From Pigmentiphaga sp. NML080357 (GTDB lineage Bacteria > Pseudomonadota > Gammaproteobacteria > Burkholderiales > Burkholderiaceae_B): a DNA stretch of 64,000 nucleotides. Each line of letters opens with the position of its first letter. The first letter of the stretch is position 1. Below the pieces are notes generated by a model. The model made no database searches. It saw nothing but the letters and a program-made list of their open reading frames with translations, and had not been told where the DNA came from. Both the position numbers and the translations under genes were made by a program. Below are positions 1 to 8,099 of the stretch, one piece after another. The stretch lies in the NCBI RefSeq assembly GCF_002188465.1, contig NZ_NINW01000028.1, positions 62,001 through 126,000 on the forward strand, written 5' to 3'.

Positions 1-270
1 CGGTGTCGCGCCACCCGCCAGCGCCTGCGCGCCTTCGGCGACGAAGGTGCCGCTGCCCACGGACTGCACGATCAGGCCGCGTGCCCGCAGGTCGGCCAGC
101 ACGCGCCGCACCGATCCTCGCGATATGGCGAAACGCTGGCTGAGTTCGCGCTCGGGCGGCAGCTTGACCCCCACGTGCAGCCTGCCGCTGGAGATTTCGC
201 CCAGCAGGTGCTGCATGAGTTCCTTGGCCCCCGGGGCCCGCGATATGGGGGTATGCGCTGATTCGTCCAT
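1..270 (-). CDS. GntR/FadR-type transcriptional regulator, N-terminal part
   Basis: The minus strand from 270 reads 90 codons with no stop before the window edge, so the gene is partial at its 3' end. The protein starts MDESAHTPIS and contains the winged-helix signature of GntR regulators: a helix ending in LPPERELSQ, then a recognition helix around SRGSVRRVLADL, then the wing GLIVQSVGSGTFV. The effector domain lies outside the window, so FCD, UTRA or other subfamily cannot be assigned. It is divergent from the FAH gene at 407 and the 136 bp between them carry three related palindromic boxes, so it most likely controls that gene and the receptor behind it. Confidence 0.85.
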   Translation of the reverse strand, partial: MDESAHTPISRAPGAKELMQHLLGEISSGRLHVGVKLPPERELSQRFAISRGSVRRVLADLRARGLIVQSVGSGTFVAEGAQALAGGATP

Positions 271-309
271 GGTGGCTATCCCTCTCCTGGCGCTAACTTA
301 ATTCAATGG

Positions 310-393
310 TACCAATTGGTCAAATCTCCCGGCGCGTTATGCTTGCTGAAGATCCAATTTGGTTTTATATTGGTATAAATAAATACCAATTGG
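310..393. promoter_or_regulatory. Promoter and triple CCAATTGG-type operator boxes for the GntR/FAH pair
   Basis: A promoter for the rightward FAH gene is visible as TTGCTG (343-348), 17 bp, TATATT (366-371). Three related boxes surround it: TACCAATTGG at 310-319, CCAATTTGG at 354-362 and TACCAATTGG at 384-393. The last is also one arm of a perfect inverted repeat, ATTGGTAT (369-376) and ATACCAAT (383-390), which overlaps the -10 element. A regulator bound there would block transcription. Assignment to the adjacent GntR protein is an inference from position. Confidence 0.65.
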
Positions 394-406
394 ACCTTAA
401 GGCATT

Positions 407-1285
407 ATGAAATTCGTCAACCTGCTGCTGGACAACGTCAAGACCGTCGCGCTGGTCGATACCGACATGCGCAAATACTGGCCCGTCGCGGAGCTTGCCC
501 CGGGGTATGCCGGGGACATGGTCCAGTTGGTCCAGGATTACGATCGCATCAAGACCAACCTCGTTGCCCGGGGCGCGGGAAGGCCGCTGGCCGAGGCCGC
601 GCTGCTGGCGCCCATCGACCAGCCCCGGCGCAATATTTTCTGCGTCGGCAAGAACTACTTCGACCACGCCGCTGAGTTCAGCAAGTCCGGTTTCGACGCC
701 AGCGCCAAGGAGGGCGAGCACGTGCCCGAGGCGCCCGTGGTTTTCACCAAGGCTTATTCCACCGTCATCGGGCCCGGCGCGCCGATTCCGTCCCATCCCG
801 GGGTCGCCAGCCAGCTCGATTACGAGGCCGAACTGGCGGTCGTGATCGGCAAGCCCGGACGCGGCATACCCAAGGCGCGGGCGCTTGAGCACGTGTTCGG
901 CTACACCATCGTCAATGACTTCACCGCGCGCGACCTGCAAAAACTCCATCGCCAGTGGTTCCTGGGGAAGTCGCTGGACGGCTTCTGCCCCATGGGCCCG
1001 GTACTCGTCACGGCGGATGAGGTGGATGCGGGCAATCTCGACATCCGGTGCTGGGTCAACGGCGAATTGCGCCAGGATGCCAACACCCGGCAATTGATTT
1101 TCGACATTCCGACGTTGATCGAGACCATCTCGGCGGGCATCACGCTGCAGCCGGGAGACATCATCGCCACTGGTACGCCGGCCGGCGTGGGTATCGGTTT
1201 CGAGCCGCCGCGCTTCGTCCGGAGCGGCGACGTCATCCGCATCGAGGTGCAGGGCATAGGCACGCTCGAGAATACGGTGGACTGA
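407..1285 (+). CDS. Fumarylacetoacetate hydrolase (FAH) family protein
   Basis: A 292-residue protein of the FAH superfamily, which cleaves or hydrates 2-oxo acids using a divalent metal. The N-terminal cap domain is followed by the FAH core, with KNYFDHAAEF near residue 80, the metal-ligand pair in DYEAELAVVIG near 140, NDFTARD near 170, and the glycine-rich GDIIATGTPAGVG near 255. The family includes 2-keto-4-pentenoate hydratases, oxaloacetate decarboxylases, ureidoglycolate lyases and acylpyruvases, and the exact substrate cannot be read from sequence. A Bug-family receptor gene follows after 82 bp, and together they look like a small uptake and degradation unit under the divergent GntR regulator. 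Confidence 0.85.
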   Translation: MKFVNLLLDNVKTVALVDTDMRKYWPVAELAPGYAGDMVQLVQDYDRIKTNLVARGAGRPLAEAALLAPIDQPRRNIFCVGKNYFDHAAEFSKSGFDASAKEGEHVPEAPVVFTKAYSTVIGPGAPIPSHPGVASQLDYEAELAVVIGKPGRGIPKARALEHVFGYTIVNDFTARDLQKLHRQWFLGKSLDGFCPMGPVLVTADEVDAGNLDIRCWVNGELRQDANTRQLIFDIPTLIETISAGITLQPGDIIATGTPAGVGIGFEPPRFVRSGDVIRIEVQGIGTLENTVD

Positions 1286-1367
1286 GCGGCGCGGGCGCGG
1301 CCCGCACGCTGCGACCCCCGGATACACGGGGGCGGGCTTATTCCCCAAAGGGGGACGAGGAGACGAC

Positions 1368-2339
1368 ATGAAACGCACTCTGTTGGCATGGGCGGCGTGT
1401 TGCGCCGTCCTGGCGGGCCCGGCGGCCGCCGCGCAGGAAACCTGGCCGGCCAAGCCGATTACGATGATCGTGCCCTTTCCGCCAGGCGGCGTGGCCGATA
1501 CCGTGGCCCGGCCGGTGGCCGAAGCCATGGGCCGCTTCCTGCAGCAGACCGTAGTGGTGGAGAACCGCGGCGGAGCGGGCGGCGGCGTCGGCATGGGGCA
1601 GGTGGCCAAGTCGCCGCCCGACGGCTACACCATCATGATGGCCTTGTCCTCCATCTCGATCCTGCCCGAAGCGGACCAGTTGCTGGGCCGGCCTCCCATG
1701 TACCAGTTGTCCCAGTTCACCCCCATCGCCCGCATCACCGCCGACCCCACCGTGCTGGTCGTGCGCGCCGACAGCCCCTGGAAAACAGCCGAGGAATTCA
1801 TCGCCGCGCAGAAAAAGGGCGAGCGGGAAGTCGCCTACGGTTCTTCCGGCAACTACGGCACCATGCACGTGCCGATGGAAATGCTGCGCAACGAGGCCGG
1901 CCTGAAACTCCTGCACGTGCCCTATACCGGGGCCGGCCCGGCCATCGTGGCGCTGCTGGCGGGCCAGGTCGACGCGGTGGCGACCGGACCGGCTTCCATC
2001 CTCCAGCACGTCAAGGCCGGCAAAGTGCGGGCGCTGGCGCACTGGGGGACCGGGCGGCTGGAAGCGCTGCCCGACGTGCCCAGCCTGACCGAGCTCGGCC
2101 ATCCGGTGCGGTTCGCGCAATGGTCGGGCCTGTTTGCGCCGGCGGGCACGCCGGCTCCTGTCGTGGCCAGGCTGCGGGCCGCGGCCAAGGCGGCCGCCTC
2201 GGACCCGAAAGTGCTGGGGGCCATCCAGGGCGCGGGCAGTCCGGTGCTGTACATGGACGCGCCCGAGTTCGCCTCGTACTGGCAAGCCGATGCAAAGGTC
2301 ATGGCCGAGGCCGTCAGGCGCATCGGCAAGGTCGAGTAA
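1368..2339 (+). CDS. Tripartite tricarboxylate transporter (Bug/TctC) receptor
   Basis: A 323-residue periplasmic solute receptor. A signal peptide (MKRTLLAWAACCAVLAGPAAA) is followed by the family hallmarks: WPAKPITMIVPFPPGG at the mature N-terminus, VVVENRGGAGG near 65, PPDGYTIMM, HVPYTGAGPAIVALLAGQVD near 185 and a late FAPAGTPAP segment. The ribosome site GGGGACGAGGAG lies just upstream of the ATG. Bug receptors bind carboxylates and normally hand them to a TctA/TctB membrane pair, but no TctA/B gene is nearby, so it is an orphan receptor or shares permeases encoded elsewhere. The ligand is probably related to the substrate of the preceding FAH enzyme. Confidence 0.9.
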   Translation: MKRTLLAWAACCAVLAGPAAAAQETWPAKPITMIVPFPPGGVADTVARPVAEAMGRFLQQTVVVENRGGAGGGVGMGQVAKSPPDGYTIMMALSSISILPEADQLLGRPPMYQLSQFTPIARITADPTVLVVRADSPWKTAEEFIAAQKKGEREVAYGSSGNYGTMHVPMEMLRNEAGLKLLHVPYTGAGPAIVALLAGQVDAVATGPASILQHVKAGKVRALAHWGTGRLEALPDVPSLTELGHPVRFAQWSGLFAPAGTPAPVVARLRAAAKAAASDPKVLGAIQGAGSPVLYMDAPEFASYWQADAKVMAEAVRRIGKVE

Positions 2340-2502
2340 GGGGGGGCGGGCGGGGGCGATTGCGGCTCGTCCGGTGCCCGCTGCATGTTTGTAACTTCTT
2401 TTTTTCGCCATCCCGTCGGCCGAACGCACGACATCCGCGCAATCGCAATGCTCCGATGCTACAGTGAGCGAAACACCTTGTTGCCCTTTTCCGCTCGCCA
2501 GC

Positions 2503-3615
2503 ATGCAGAAGAATTCCCTAGCGCTTGCCGTGGTCGTCGCTCTCGCCGTCGGGGCGGGAATCGGCTATTTCTCCCCGCGCTTCCTGGGCCAGGCGTCGCC
2601 CCCCACGGGCGCCCAGGGCGCAGCCGCCGCAGGCGGCGAATCCAAGGCCAAGGGCGCGCAGGCGATCGTGGTCGAAGTCCAGAAGGTGGCGCGGAGGCCC
2701 TTCGAACGGGGCATTACCGCGGTGGGCAGCCTGCGATCCGACGAGTCCGTCACCCTCAGGCCGGAAGTGGCGGGCCGCATCAGCGAGATCCGCTTCACCG
2801 AGGGGCAGCGCGCACAGAAGGGCCAGGTACTGATACGGCTCGATGACTCCGTGCCGCGTGCCGAGTTCGAGCAGGCGCGCGCCAACTACACGCTGGCCAA
2901 GAGCAACTACGACCGCGCCATCGAACTGCAGCAGAAGGGGTTCATCAGCAAGCAGGCCAAGGACGAGGCCGACAACGCCATGAAGGTCCAGCAGGCCGCG
3001 ATGGTGCTGGCCCAGGTCCGCCTCGACAAGAACGAGATCCGCGCGCCGTTCGGCGGCGTGATCGGCCTGCGCAACGTGTCGGTGGGCGACTATGTGGCCG
3101 TGGGCCAGGACCTCGTGGCGCTGGAGGCCATCGATCCGCTCAAGGTCGATTTCCGCATTCCCGAGATCTACCTGGCGCAGATCCGTACCGGCCAGACCCT
3201 GGAAATCGCCCTCGATGCCGTCCCTGACAAGACCTTCGCCGGGACGGTCTACGCCATCAGCCCCCTGATCGATACCGGCGGCCGCTCCATCGTCATGCGC
3301 GCCCAGGTCAAGAACCCGGGAGGGCAGTTGCGCCCCGGCATGTTCGCCCGCGTGCGCCTGCTGCTCGATACGCCGGCGCAGGCGCTGGCGGTGCCCGAGG
3401 CCGCGCTGGTGCCGGTGGGGGACGACCTTTTCGTATTCCGGGTGCAGGACGGACGCGCCGAGCGGGTTCAGGTCGAGGTGGGGCAGCGGCGCGACGCGCA
3501 CGCCGAAATCACCGCCGGCCTGGCCGAGGGCGATGTCATCGTCGTGGCGGGCGCCCAGAAGCTGCGCGACGGCGTCGCCGTGAAAGTGGCCGGCACCGCG
3601 GCATCCGCACTCTAA
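2503..3615 (+). CDS. RND efflux periplasmic adaptor (membrane fusion protein)
   Basis: A 370-residue MexA/AcrA-type adaptor. The start at 2503 (MQKNSLALAVVVALAVG) gives a clean N-terminal membrane anchor; a GTG at 2464 would add 13 residues that spoil it. The lipoyl-type half-motifs are visible as RPEVAGRISEIRFTEGQRAQKGQVLIRLDD and IRAPFGGVIGLRNVSVGDYV, separated by a helical hairpin containing YDRAIELQQKGFISKQAKDEA. The C-terminal membrane-proximal domain ends with a QKLRDGVAVK segment. The pump gene follows after 9 bp. No outer-membrane factor gene is adjacent, so the pair probably uses a TolC/OprM-type channel encoded elsewhere. Confidence 0.92.
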   Translation: MQKNSLALAVVVALAVGAGIGYFSPRFLGQASPPTGAQGAAAAGGESKAKGAQAIVVEVQKVARRPFERGITAVGSLRSDESVTLRPEVAGRISEIRFTEGQRAQKGQVLIRLDDSVPRAEFEQARANYTLAKSNYDRAIELQQKGFISKQAKDEADNAMKVQQAAMVLAQVRLDKNEIRAPFGGVIGLRNVSVGDYVAVGQDLVALEAIDPLKVDFRIPEIYLAQIRTGQTLEIALDAVPDKTFAGTVYAISPLIDTGGRSIVMRAQVKNPGGQLRPGMFARVRLLLDTPAQALAVPEAALVPVGDDLFVFRVQDGRAERVQVEVGQRRDAHAEITAGLAEGDVIVVAGAQKLRDGVAVKVAGTAASAL

Positions 3616-3624
3616 GGCGGCATC

Positions 3625-6600
3625 ATGGTCCTGTCCGAAGTCTGCATCAAGCGCCCGGTCTTCGCCACGGTGCTGTCGCTGCTGATCCTGCTGGTGGGCC
3701 TGATCTCGTATTCGCGGTTGTCGGTACGCGAATATCCGCAGATCGACGAACCGGTGATCTCCGTCGGCACGGTCTACAAGGGCGCCTCGGCCGAAGTCAT
3801 CGAGTCGCAGATCACCAAGCCGCTGGAAGATTCGCTGTCGGGCATCGAAGGGGTGGAGGTCATGACCTCCACCAGCCGCTCCGAACGCAGCAACATCAAC
3901 GTACGCTTCCGGCTGTCGATATCGCCCGATGCCGCCGCCGCCGAAGTACGCGACAAGGTGGCCCGCGTGCGCGGCCGCCTGCCCGACGAGATCGACGAGC
4001 CCATCATCGCCAAGGTCGAGGCCGACTCCCAGCCGGTCATCTACCTGGCCGTCGAGTCCGGCTCGCTGTCCTCCATGGAGGCGTCCGACTACATCAACCG
4101 CTTCATCAAGCCGCGGCTGTCGGTCCTGCCCGGCGCCGCCGAGGTGCGGGTGTTCGGCGATCGCCTGCCGGCCATGCGCATCAACGTGGACCGCGGCAAG
4201 CTGGCGGCCTACCGGCTTACCGTGCAGGATGTGGAAGACGCGTTGCGCAAGCAGAACGTCGAGATTCCCTCGGGCCGGATCGAGTCGCGGGCGCGCGAGT
4301 TCTCCGTCGTGGCCGCCACCAACCTGCGCACCAAGGAACAATTCGAGAACGTCATCATCGCCAACGTGGGCGGCTACAGCGTGCGCATCGGCGACGTCGC
4401 CGCCGTCGGCCTGGGGCCGGTGGACGAGCGTGTCACCTCGCGCTTCAACGGCAAGCCGGCGCTCAACATCGGTATCGTCAAGCAGTCCACGGCCAACCCT
4501 CTCGACCTGTCGAAGGCGGTGCGGGCCGAGATGGAGCAGTTGAACGCGACGCTGCCGTACGGCATGAAGCTGAACATGGCCTACGACACCTCGGTCTTCA
4601 TCGAGAAGTCCATCGAGTCGGTCTTCCACACCATAGGCGAGGCCATCGTCCTGGTCGTGCTGGTGATCTTTCTGTTCCTGCGCAACCTGCGCGCCAGCAT
4701 CATCCCCATCGTCACCATACCGGTATCGCTGATCGGCGCCTGTACGCTGATGTACGCCTTCGGTTTCTCCATCAATACGCTGACGCTGCTGGCGATGGTG
4801 CTGGCCATCGGACTGGTGGTGGACGACGCGATCGTGGTGCTGGAGAACATCTTCCGCCACATCGAGGAAGGCAAGTCGCGCCTGCAGGCCGCGCTCCTGG
4901 GCGCGCGCGAGATCGGCTTCGCCGTGGTCGCGATGACGTTGACGCTGGTCACCGTCTACGCGCCGCTGGCTTTCGCGACGGGCCGCACCGGCCGGCTGTT
5001 CATCGAGTTCGCGCTCGCGCTGGCGGGCGCCGTGCTGGTGTCGGGTTTTGTCGCGCTCACGCTCACGCCCATGATGTGTTCGCTCATGCTGCGCCACCAG
5101 GCGTCGCACGGGCGGGTCTACAACTTCATCGAGGGCGGCCTGGTGGGCCTGACGCGGGGCTACCGGCGGGCGCTGGAGTTTGCGCTGGCGCACCGGGCCT
5201 GGGTGGTGGTGCTGGGCGTGGCCGTGGGCGCTTGCAGCATCCCGCTGTTCAAGGTCATCAAGAGCGAGCTCGCGCCGGTGGAAGACCGGGGCGTCATCTA
5301 TGGCCGGGTGGTGGCGCCCCAGGGCGCGACCGTGGGCTACACCACGACCTACCTGGAGCGGATGGAGGACATCTACAAGGACATCCCGGAAATGGCCGCC
5401 CACCAGGCCGTGGCCGGCTTTCCCACGGTCACCGACGGCAACGCGGTGCTGCGCCTCAAGCCCTGGGAAGAGCGTACCCGTTCGCAACAGGAGATCGCCC
5501 GCTCGCTGCAGCCGCGCTTCGCCGCGCTGCCGGGCGTCCAGGCCTTCCCCGTCAACCCGCCGTCGCTGGGCCAGTCGCCGCGCTCCACGCCGATCGAGTT
5601 CGTCATCCTGAGCCAGGTCTCCTATCCGGAACTGGCCGTCATGACCGAGACCTTCCTGGCCGAGCTCGCCAAGTATCCCGGCGTGCAGAACGTGCAGACC
5701 GACCTGCGCCTGAACACCCCGGAGCTGCGCGTGCAGGTCAACCGCGACAAGCTCGCCGACGTGGGCGTGGACGTGGACCGCGTGGGCCGCACGCTGGAAT
5801 CCATGCTGGGCGGCCGGCAGGTCACGCGCTTCAAGGACAACGGCGAGCAATACGACGTGCTGGTGCAGGTGGTCCCGCGCGATCGATCCAATCCGGACGA
5901 TATCTCCGACATCTACGTGCGCGCCCGCAATGGCGAGATGGTGCAGCTGGCCAACCTGCTGTCGGTACGCGAAGGCGTGTCGCCGCAGACGCTGAACCAC
6001 TTCAATCGCATGCGTGCCGTCACCATCTCGGCCTCGCTCGCGCCGGGCTACGCGCTGGGCGAGGCGCTCGACGTGATGAACGGCATCGCCGCGCGCGTGC
6101 TGCCCGCCACCGCGCAGACCGACCTCAACGGACAATCGCGCGAGTTCCGCGACTCCTCGGGGAGCATCTACCTGGTATTCGCGATGGCGGTGGCGTTCAT
6201 CTACCTGGTGCTGGCGGCGCAGTTCGAGAGCTGGCGCAATCCCCTCATCATCATGCTCTCGGTTCCGCTGTCGATGACGGGCGCCTTGCTGGCGCTATGG
6301 TTCTCGGGCGGCACGCTGTCCATCTACAGCCAGATCGGATTGATCACGCTGGTCGGCCTCATCACCAAGCACGGGATCCTCATCGTCGAGTTCGCCAACC
6401 AGCTGCGCGACCAGGGCAAGGAGCTGCTGGAGGCCGTGGCCGAGGCCAGCGTGCTGCGGCTGCGGCCCATTCTGATGACGACCGGCGCGATGGTGCTGGG
6501 CGCCGTGCCGCTGGCCGTGGCCGCGGGCGCGGGAGCCGAGTCGCGGGTGCAGATCGGCTGGGTCATCGTGGGCGGGATGAGCCTGGGAACGATCCTGACC

Positions 6601-6732
6601 CTGTTCGTAGTGCCTTGCGTCTACGCGCTGATCGCCGGCAAGCGCAAGCGGCCGCTGCCGGTGGGCGAACATCCGGTCGAACCGGATGCGCATACGGCAC
6701 CGGTCGCTCCGGCACCTGAGTCGGTGGGGTAG
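3625..6732 (+). CDS. RND multidrug efflux transporter, inner-membrane permease
   Basis: A 1035-residue HAE1-family pump, the usual length for AcrB/MexB/MdtB-type proteins. It starts with the conserved amphipathic helix and first membrane segment (CIKRPVFATVLSLLILL). The proton-relay aspartate pair is present in GLVVDDAIVVLENIFRH of TM4, and the second half repeats the fold with FESWRNPLIIMLSVPLSM and GLITKHGILIVEFANQ. Two large periplasmic porter/docking loops lie between TM1-2 and TM7-8. It forms an operon with the adaptor directly upstream. The substrate range, whether drugs, dyes or aromatic compounds, cannot be deduced. Confidence 0.93.
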   Translation: MVLSEVCIKRPVFATVLSLLILLVGLISYSRLSVREYPQIDEPVISVGTVYKGASAEVIESQITKPLEDSLSGIEGVEVMTSTSRSERSNINVRFRLSISPDAAAAEVRDKVARVRGRLPDEIDEPIIAKVEADSQPVIYLAVESGSLSSMEASDYINRFIKPRLSVLPGAAEVRVFGDRLPAMRINVDRGKLAAYRLTVQDVEDALRKQNVEIPSGRIESRAREFSVVAATNLRTKEQFENVIIANVGGYSVRIGDVAAVGLGPVDERVTSRFNGKPALNIGIVKQSTANPLDLSKAVRAEMEQLNATLPYGMKLNMAYDTSVFIEKSIESVFHTIGEAIVLVVLVIFLFLRNLRASIIPIVTIPVSLIGACTLMYAFGFSINTLTLLAMVLAIGLVVDDAIVVLENIFRHIEEGKSRLQAALLGAREIGFAVVAMTLTLVTVYAPLAFATGRTGRLFIEFALALAGAVLVSGFVALTLTPMMCSLMLRHQASHGRVYNFIEGGLVGLTRGYRRALEFALAHRAWVVVLGVAVGACSIPLFKVIKSELAPVEDRGVIYGRVVAPQGATVGYTTTYLERMEDIYKDIPEMAAHQAVAGFPTVTDGNAVLRLKPWEERTRSQQEIARSLQPRFAALPGVQAFPVNPPSLGQSPRSTPIEFVILSQVSYPELAVMTETFLAELAKYPGVQNVQTDLRLNTPELRVQVNRDKLADVGVDVDRVGRTLESMLGGRQVTRFKDNGEQYDVLVQVVPRDRSNPDDISDIYVRARNGEMVQLANLLSVREGVSPQTLNHFNRMRAVTISASLAPGYALGEALDVMNGIAARVLPATAQTDLNGQSREFRDSSGSIYLVFAMAVAFIYLVLAAQFESWRNPLIIMLSVPLSMTGALLALWFSGGTLSIYSQIGLITLVGLITKHGILIVEFANQLRDQGKELLEAVAEASVLRLRPILMTTGAMVLGAVPLAVAAGAGAESRVQIGWVIVGGMSLGTILTLFVVPCVYALIAGKRKRPLPVGEHPVEPDAHTAPVAPAPESVG

Positions 6733-6825
6733 GGATGCGCCCAGCCCCATCCCCCCTTCCCGACGCTTCGCGCCAAATGCCCTACACTTGAGGGCCATCG
6801 CTATTTTTTCTTTGGTGCCCCACCC

Positions 6826-7539
6826 ATGCGCTACGTCGTCCTGGATACTGAAACTACCGGCCTCGATCCACTCCAGGGACATCGCATCATCGAAATCGGT
6901 TGCGTCGAAATCGTCAACCGCCGGGTCACGCAGCGGCACTTCCACACCTACCTCAATCCCGACCGCGACAGCGATCCGGGCGCGCTGGAAGTGCACGGCC
7001 TGACCACCGAATTCCTTTCCGACAAGCCTCGCTTCGAAGACAAGGTCGACGAATTCCTCGACTTCATCCGCGACGGCCACGTCATCATCCACAACGCCGA
7101 ATTCGACATCCGCTTCCTGAATGCCGAGCTTTCCCGCCTGCAACGGGGGGATTTCCGCGGCATGTGCCTGAGCGTCGTGGACTCGCTGCTGCATGCGCGC
7201 GAACTGCATCCGGGCAAGCGCAACTCGCTGGATTCCCTCTGCGACCGCTACGGCATTTCCAACGCCCACCGGGTCCTCCACGGGGCGCTGCTGGACTCGG
7301 AACTGCTGGCCGAGGTGTGGCTGGCCATGACCCGCGGGCAGGACAGCCTGGTCATCGACCTGGGCGACACCGGCGGGCAGGTGGCGACGGACTTCGGCGC
7401 CTTCGACCCCTCCGTGCTTCCCGTGGTTACGGTGGCCGACTCCGACCTGGCCGCGCACCGGGCCTATCTGGCGGGGCTGGACAAGGAGTCCAAGGGGCAG
7501 ACCTTGTGGCGCAAATGGGAGCCCCTTCCCGCGGAGTAA
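6826..7539 (+). CDS. dnaQ: DNA polymerase III epsilon subunit, 3'-5' proofreading exonuclease
   Basis: A 237-residue DEDDh exonuclease that proofreads for the replicative polymerase. The Exo I motif is VLDTETTGLDP at residues 4-14, Exo II is the HNAEFDIRFL segment near 90, and Exo III is the HGALLDSELLAEVW segment near 160, where the His and Asp are catalytic. The length and C-terminal tail, which would bind the alpha subunit, match proteobacterial DnaQ. tRNA-Val(CAC) follows 71 bp downstream. It stands apart from the catabolic genes and is a core housekeeping gene. Confidence 0.95.
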   Translation: MRYVVLDTETTGLDPLQGHRIIEIGCVEIVNRRVTQRHFHTYLNPDRDSDPGALEVHGLTTEFLSDKPRFEDKVDEFLDFIRDGHVIIHNAEFDIRFLNAELSRLQRGDFRGMCLSVVDSLLHARELHPGKRNSLDSLCDRYGISNAHRVLHGALLDSELLAEVWLAMTRGQDSLVIDLGDTGGQVATDFGAFDPSVLPVVTVADSDLAAHRAYLAGLDKESKGQTLWRKWEPLPAE

Positions 7540-7610
7540 AAACCTGTGTTATAGTTTTGGGCTGTCGCGAACGCGGCAACCCAAGACCGAAGCAGCAAGG
7601 TCGCTTCTTC

Positions 7611-7685
7611 GGGCGGTTAGCTCAGTGGTAGAGCACTGCCTTCACACGGCAGGGGTCACTGGTTCGAACCCAGTACCGCCCACCA
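7611..7685 (+). tRNA. tRNA-Val (anticodon CAC)
   Basis: A 75-nt cloverleaf. The acceptor stem GGGCGGT pairs with ACCGCCC, the D arm contains AGCTCAGTGGTAGAGC, the anticodon stem CTGCC/GGCAG encloses TTCACAC with anticodon CAC, and the T arm contains GGTTCGAACC. The discriminator A is followed by an encoded CCA. A TATAGT element at 7550-7555 may be the -10 box of a longer precursor, or the tRNA may be cotranscribed with dnaQ. Confidence 0.97.
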
Positions 7686-7908
7686 ATTCCCCTTCCTCAT
7701 ATTGCCTTCCCTATTGCGTTGCAGGGAAGCGCTCACGCGCGTTTTGCCGCCTTGCCCCATTGCGGCTTCGGACATACTTTTGCTCTGAGTGGCGGCCTTT
7801 TCTTGTCGGCTGCCCGTGTCCTCCCCACTAATTCCTGCTTACGTGCTCCGGCCGGTTTCCCCTGCTGCTCTACAGCCTGGCAGCATTGCTGCGCTCATCG
7901 CATTTTAT

Positions 7909-8027
7909 GTGAAAATTCACATAATTTTATTTGAATTTTCATGTTTATCTAAGTGTTTTCACTAGATAAACACAATGTTTTGTTGACTATTTAGCGAATT
8001 CATAAATAATAAATGGTGAAAATTCAC
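7909..8027. promoter_or_regulatory. Promoter and operator array of the TRAP operon
   Basis: The 414 bp between tRNA-Val and the TRAP receptor gene contain no convincing ORF; the first ~220 bp show nothing recognisable, and the last 130 bp are strikingly AT-rich. GTGAAAATTCAC occurs twice, at 7909-7920 and 8016-8027. Between the copies lie a perfect 10-bp inverted repeat, TGTTTATCTA (7942-7951) and TAGATAAACA (7963-7972), and a promoter TTGACT (7983-7988), 16 bp, AATAAT (8005-8010). The downstream copy sits at the predicted start of transcription, as a repressor site would. The MarR protein encoded in the same operon (10968) is the obvious candidate to bind it, by inference. Confidence 0.65.
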
Positions 8028-8099
8028 TAAATATTTGGTGAGCGGACGACGTAGGCTTTGGAATCCCATCTTGTCGAAGTGGCCCAACGTGGAGCAATC

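Noticed and set aside
37-301. Plus-strand 84-codon frame at the left edge
   Set aside because: It is antisense to the clear GntR winged-helix sequence and has no similarity of its own.
2518-6135. Minus-strand open frame of 1205 codons opposite the RND genes
   Set aside because: It lies antisense to two clear RND genes and its product is His/Arg/Gln-rich with no domain. Long antisense frames are expected from the codon bias of GC-rich genes.
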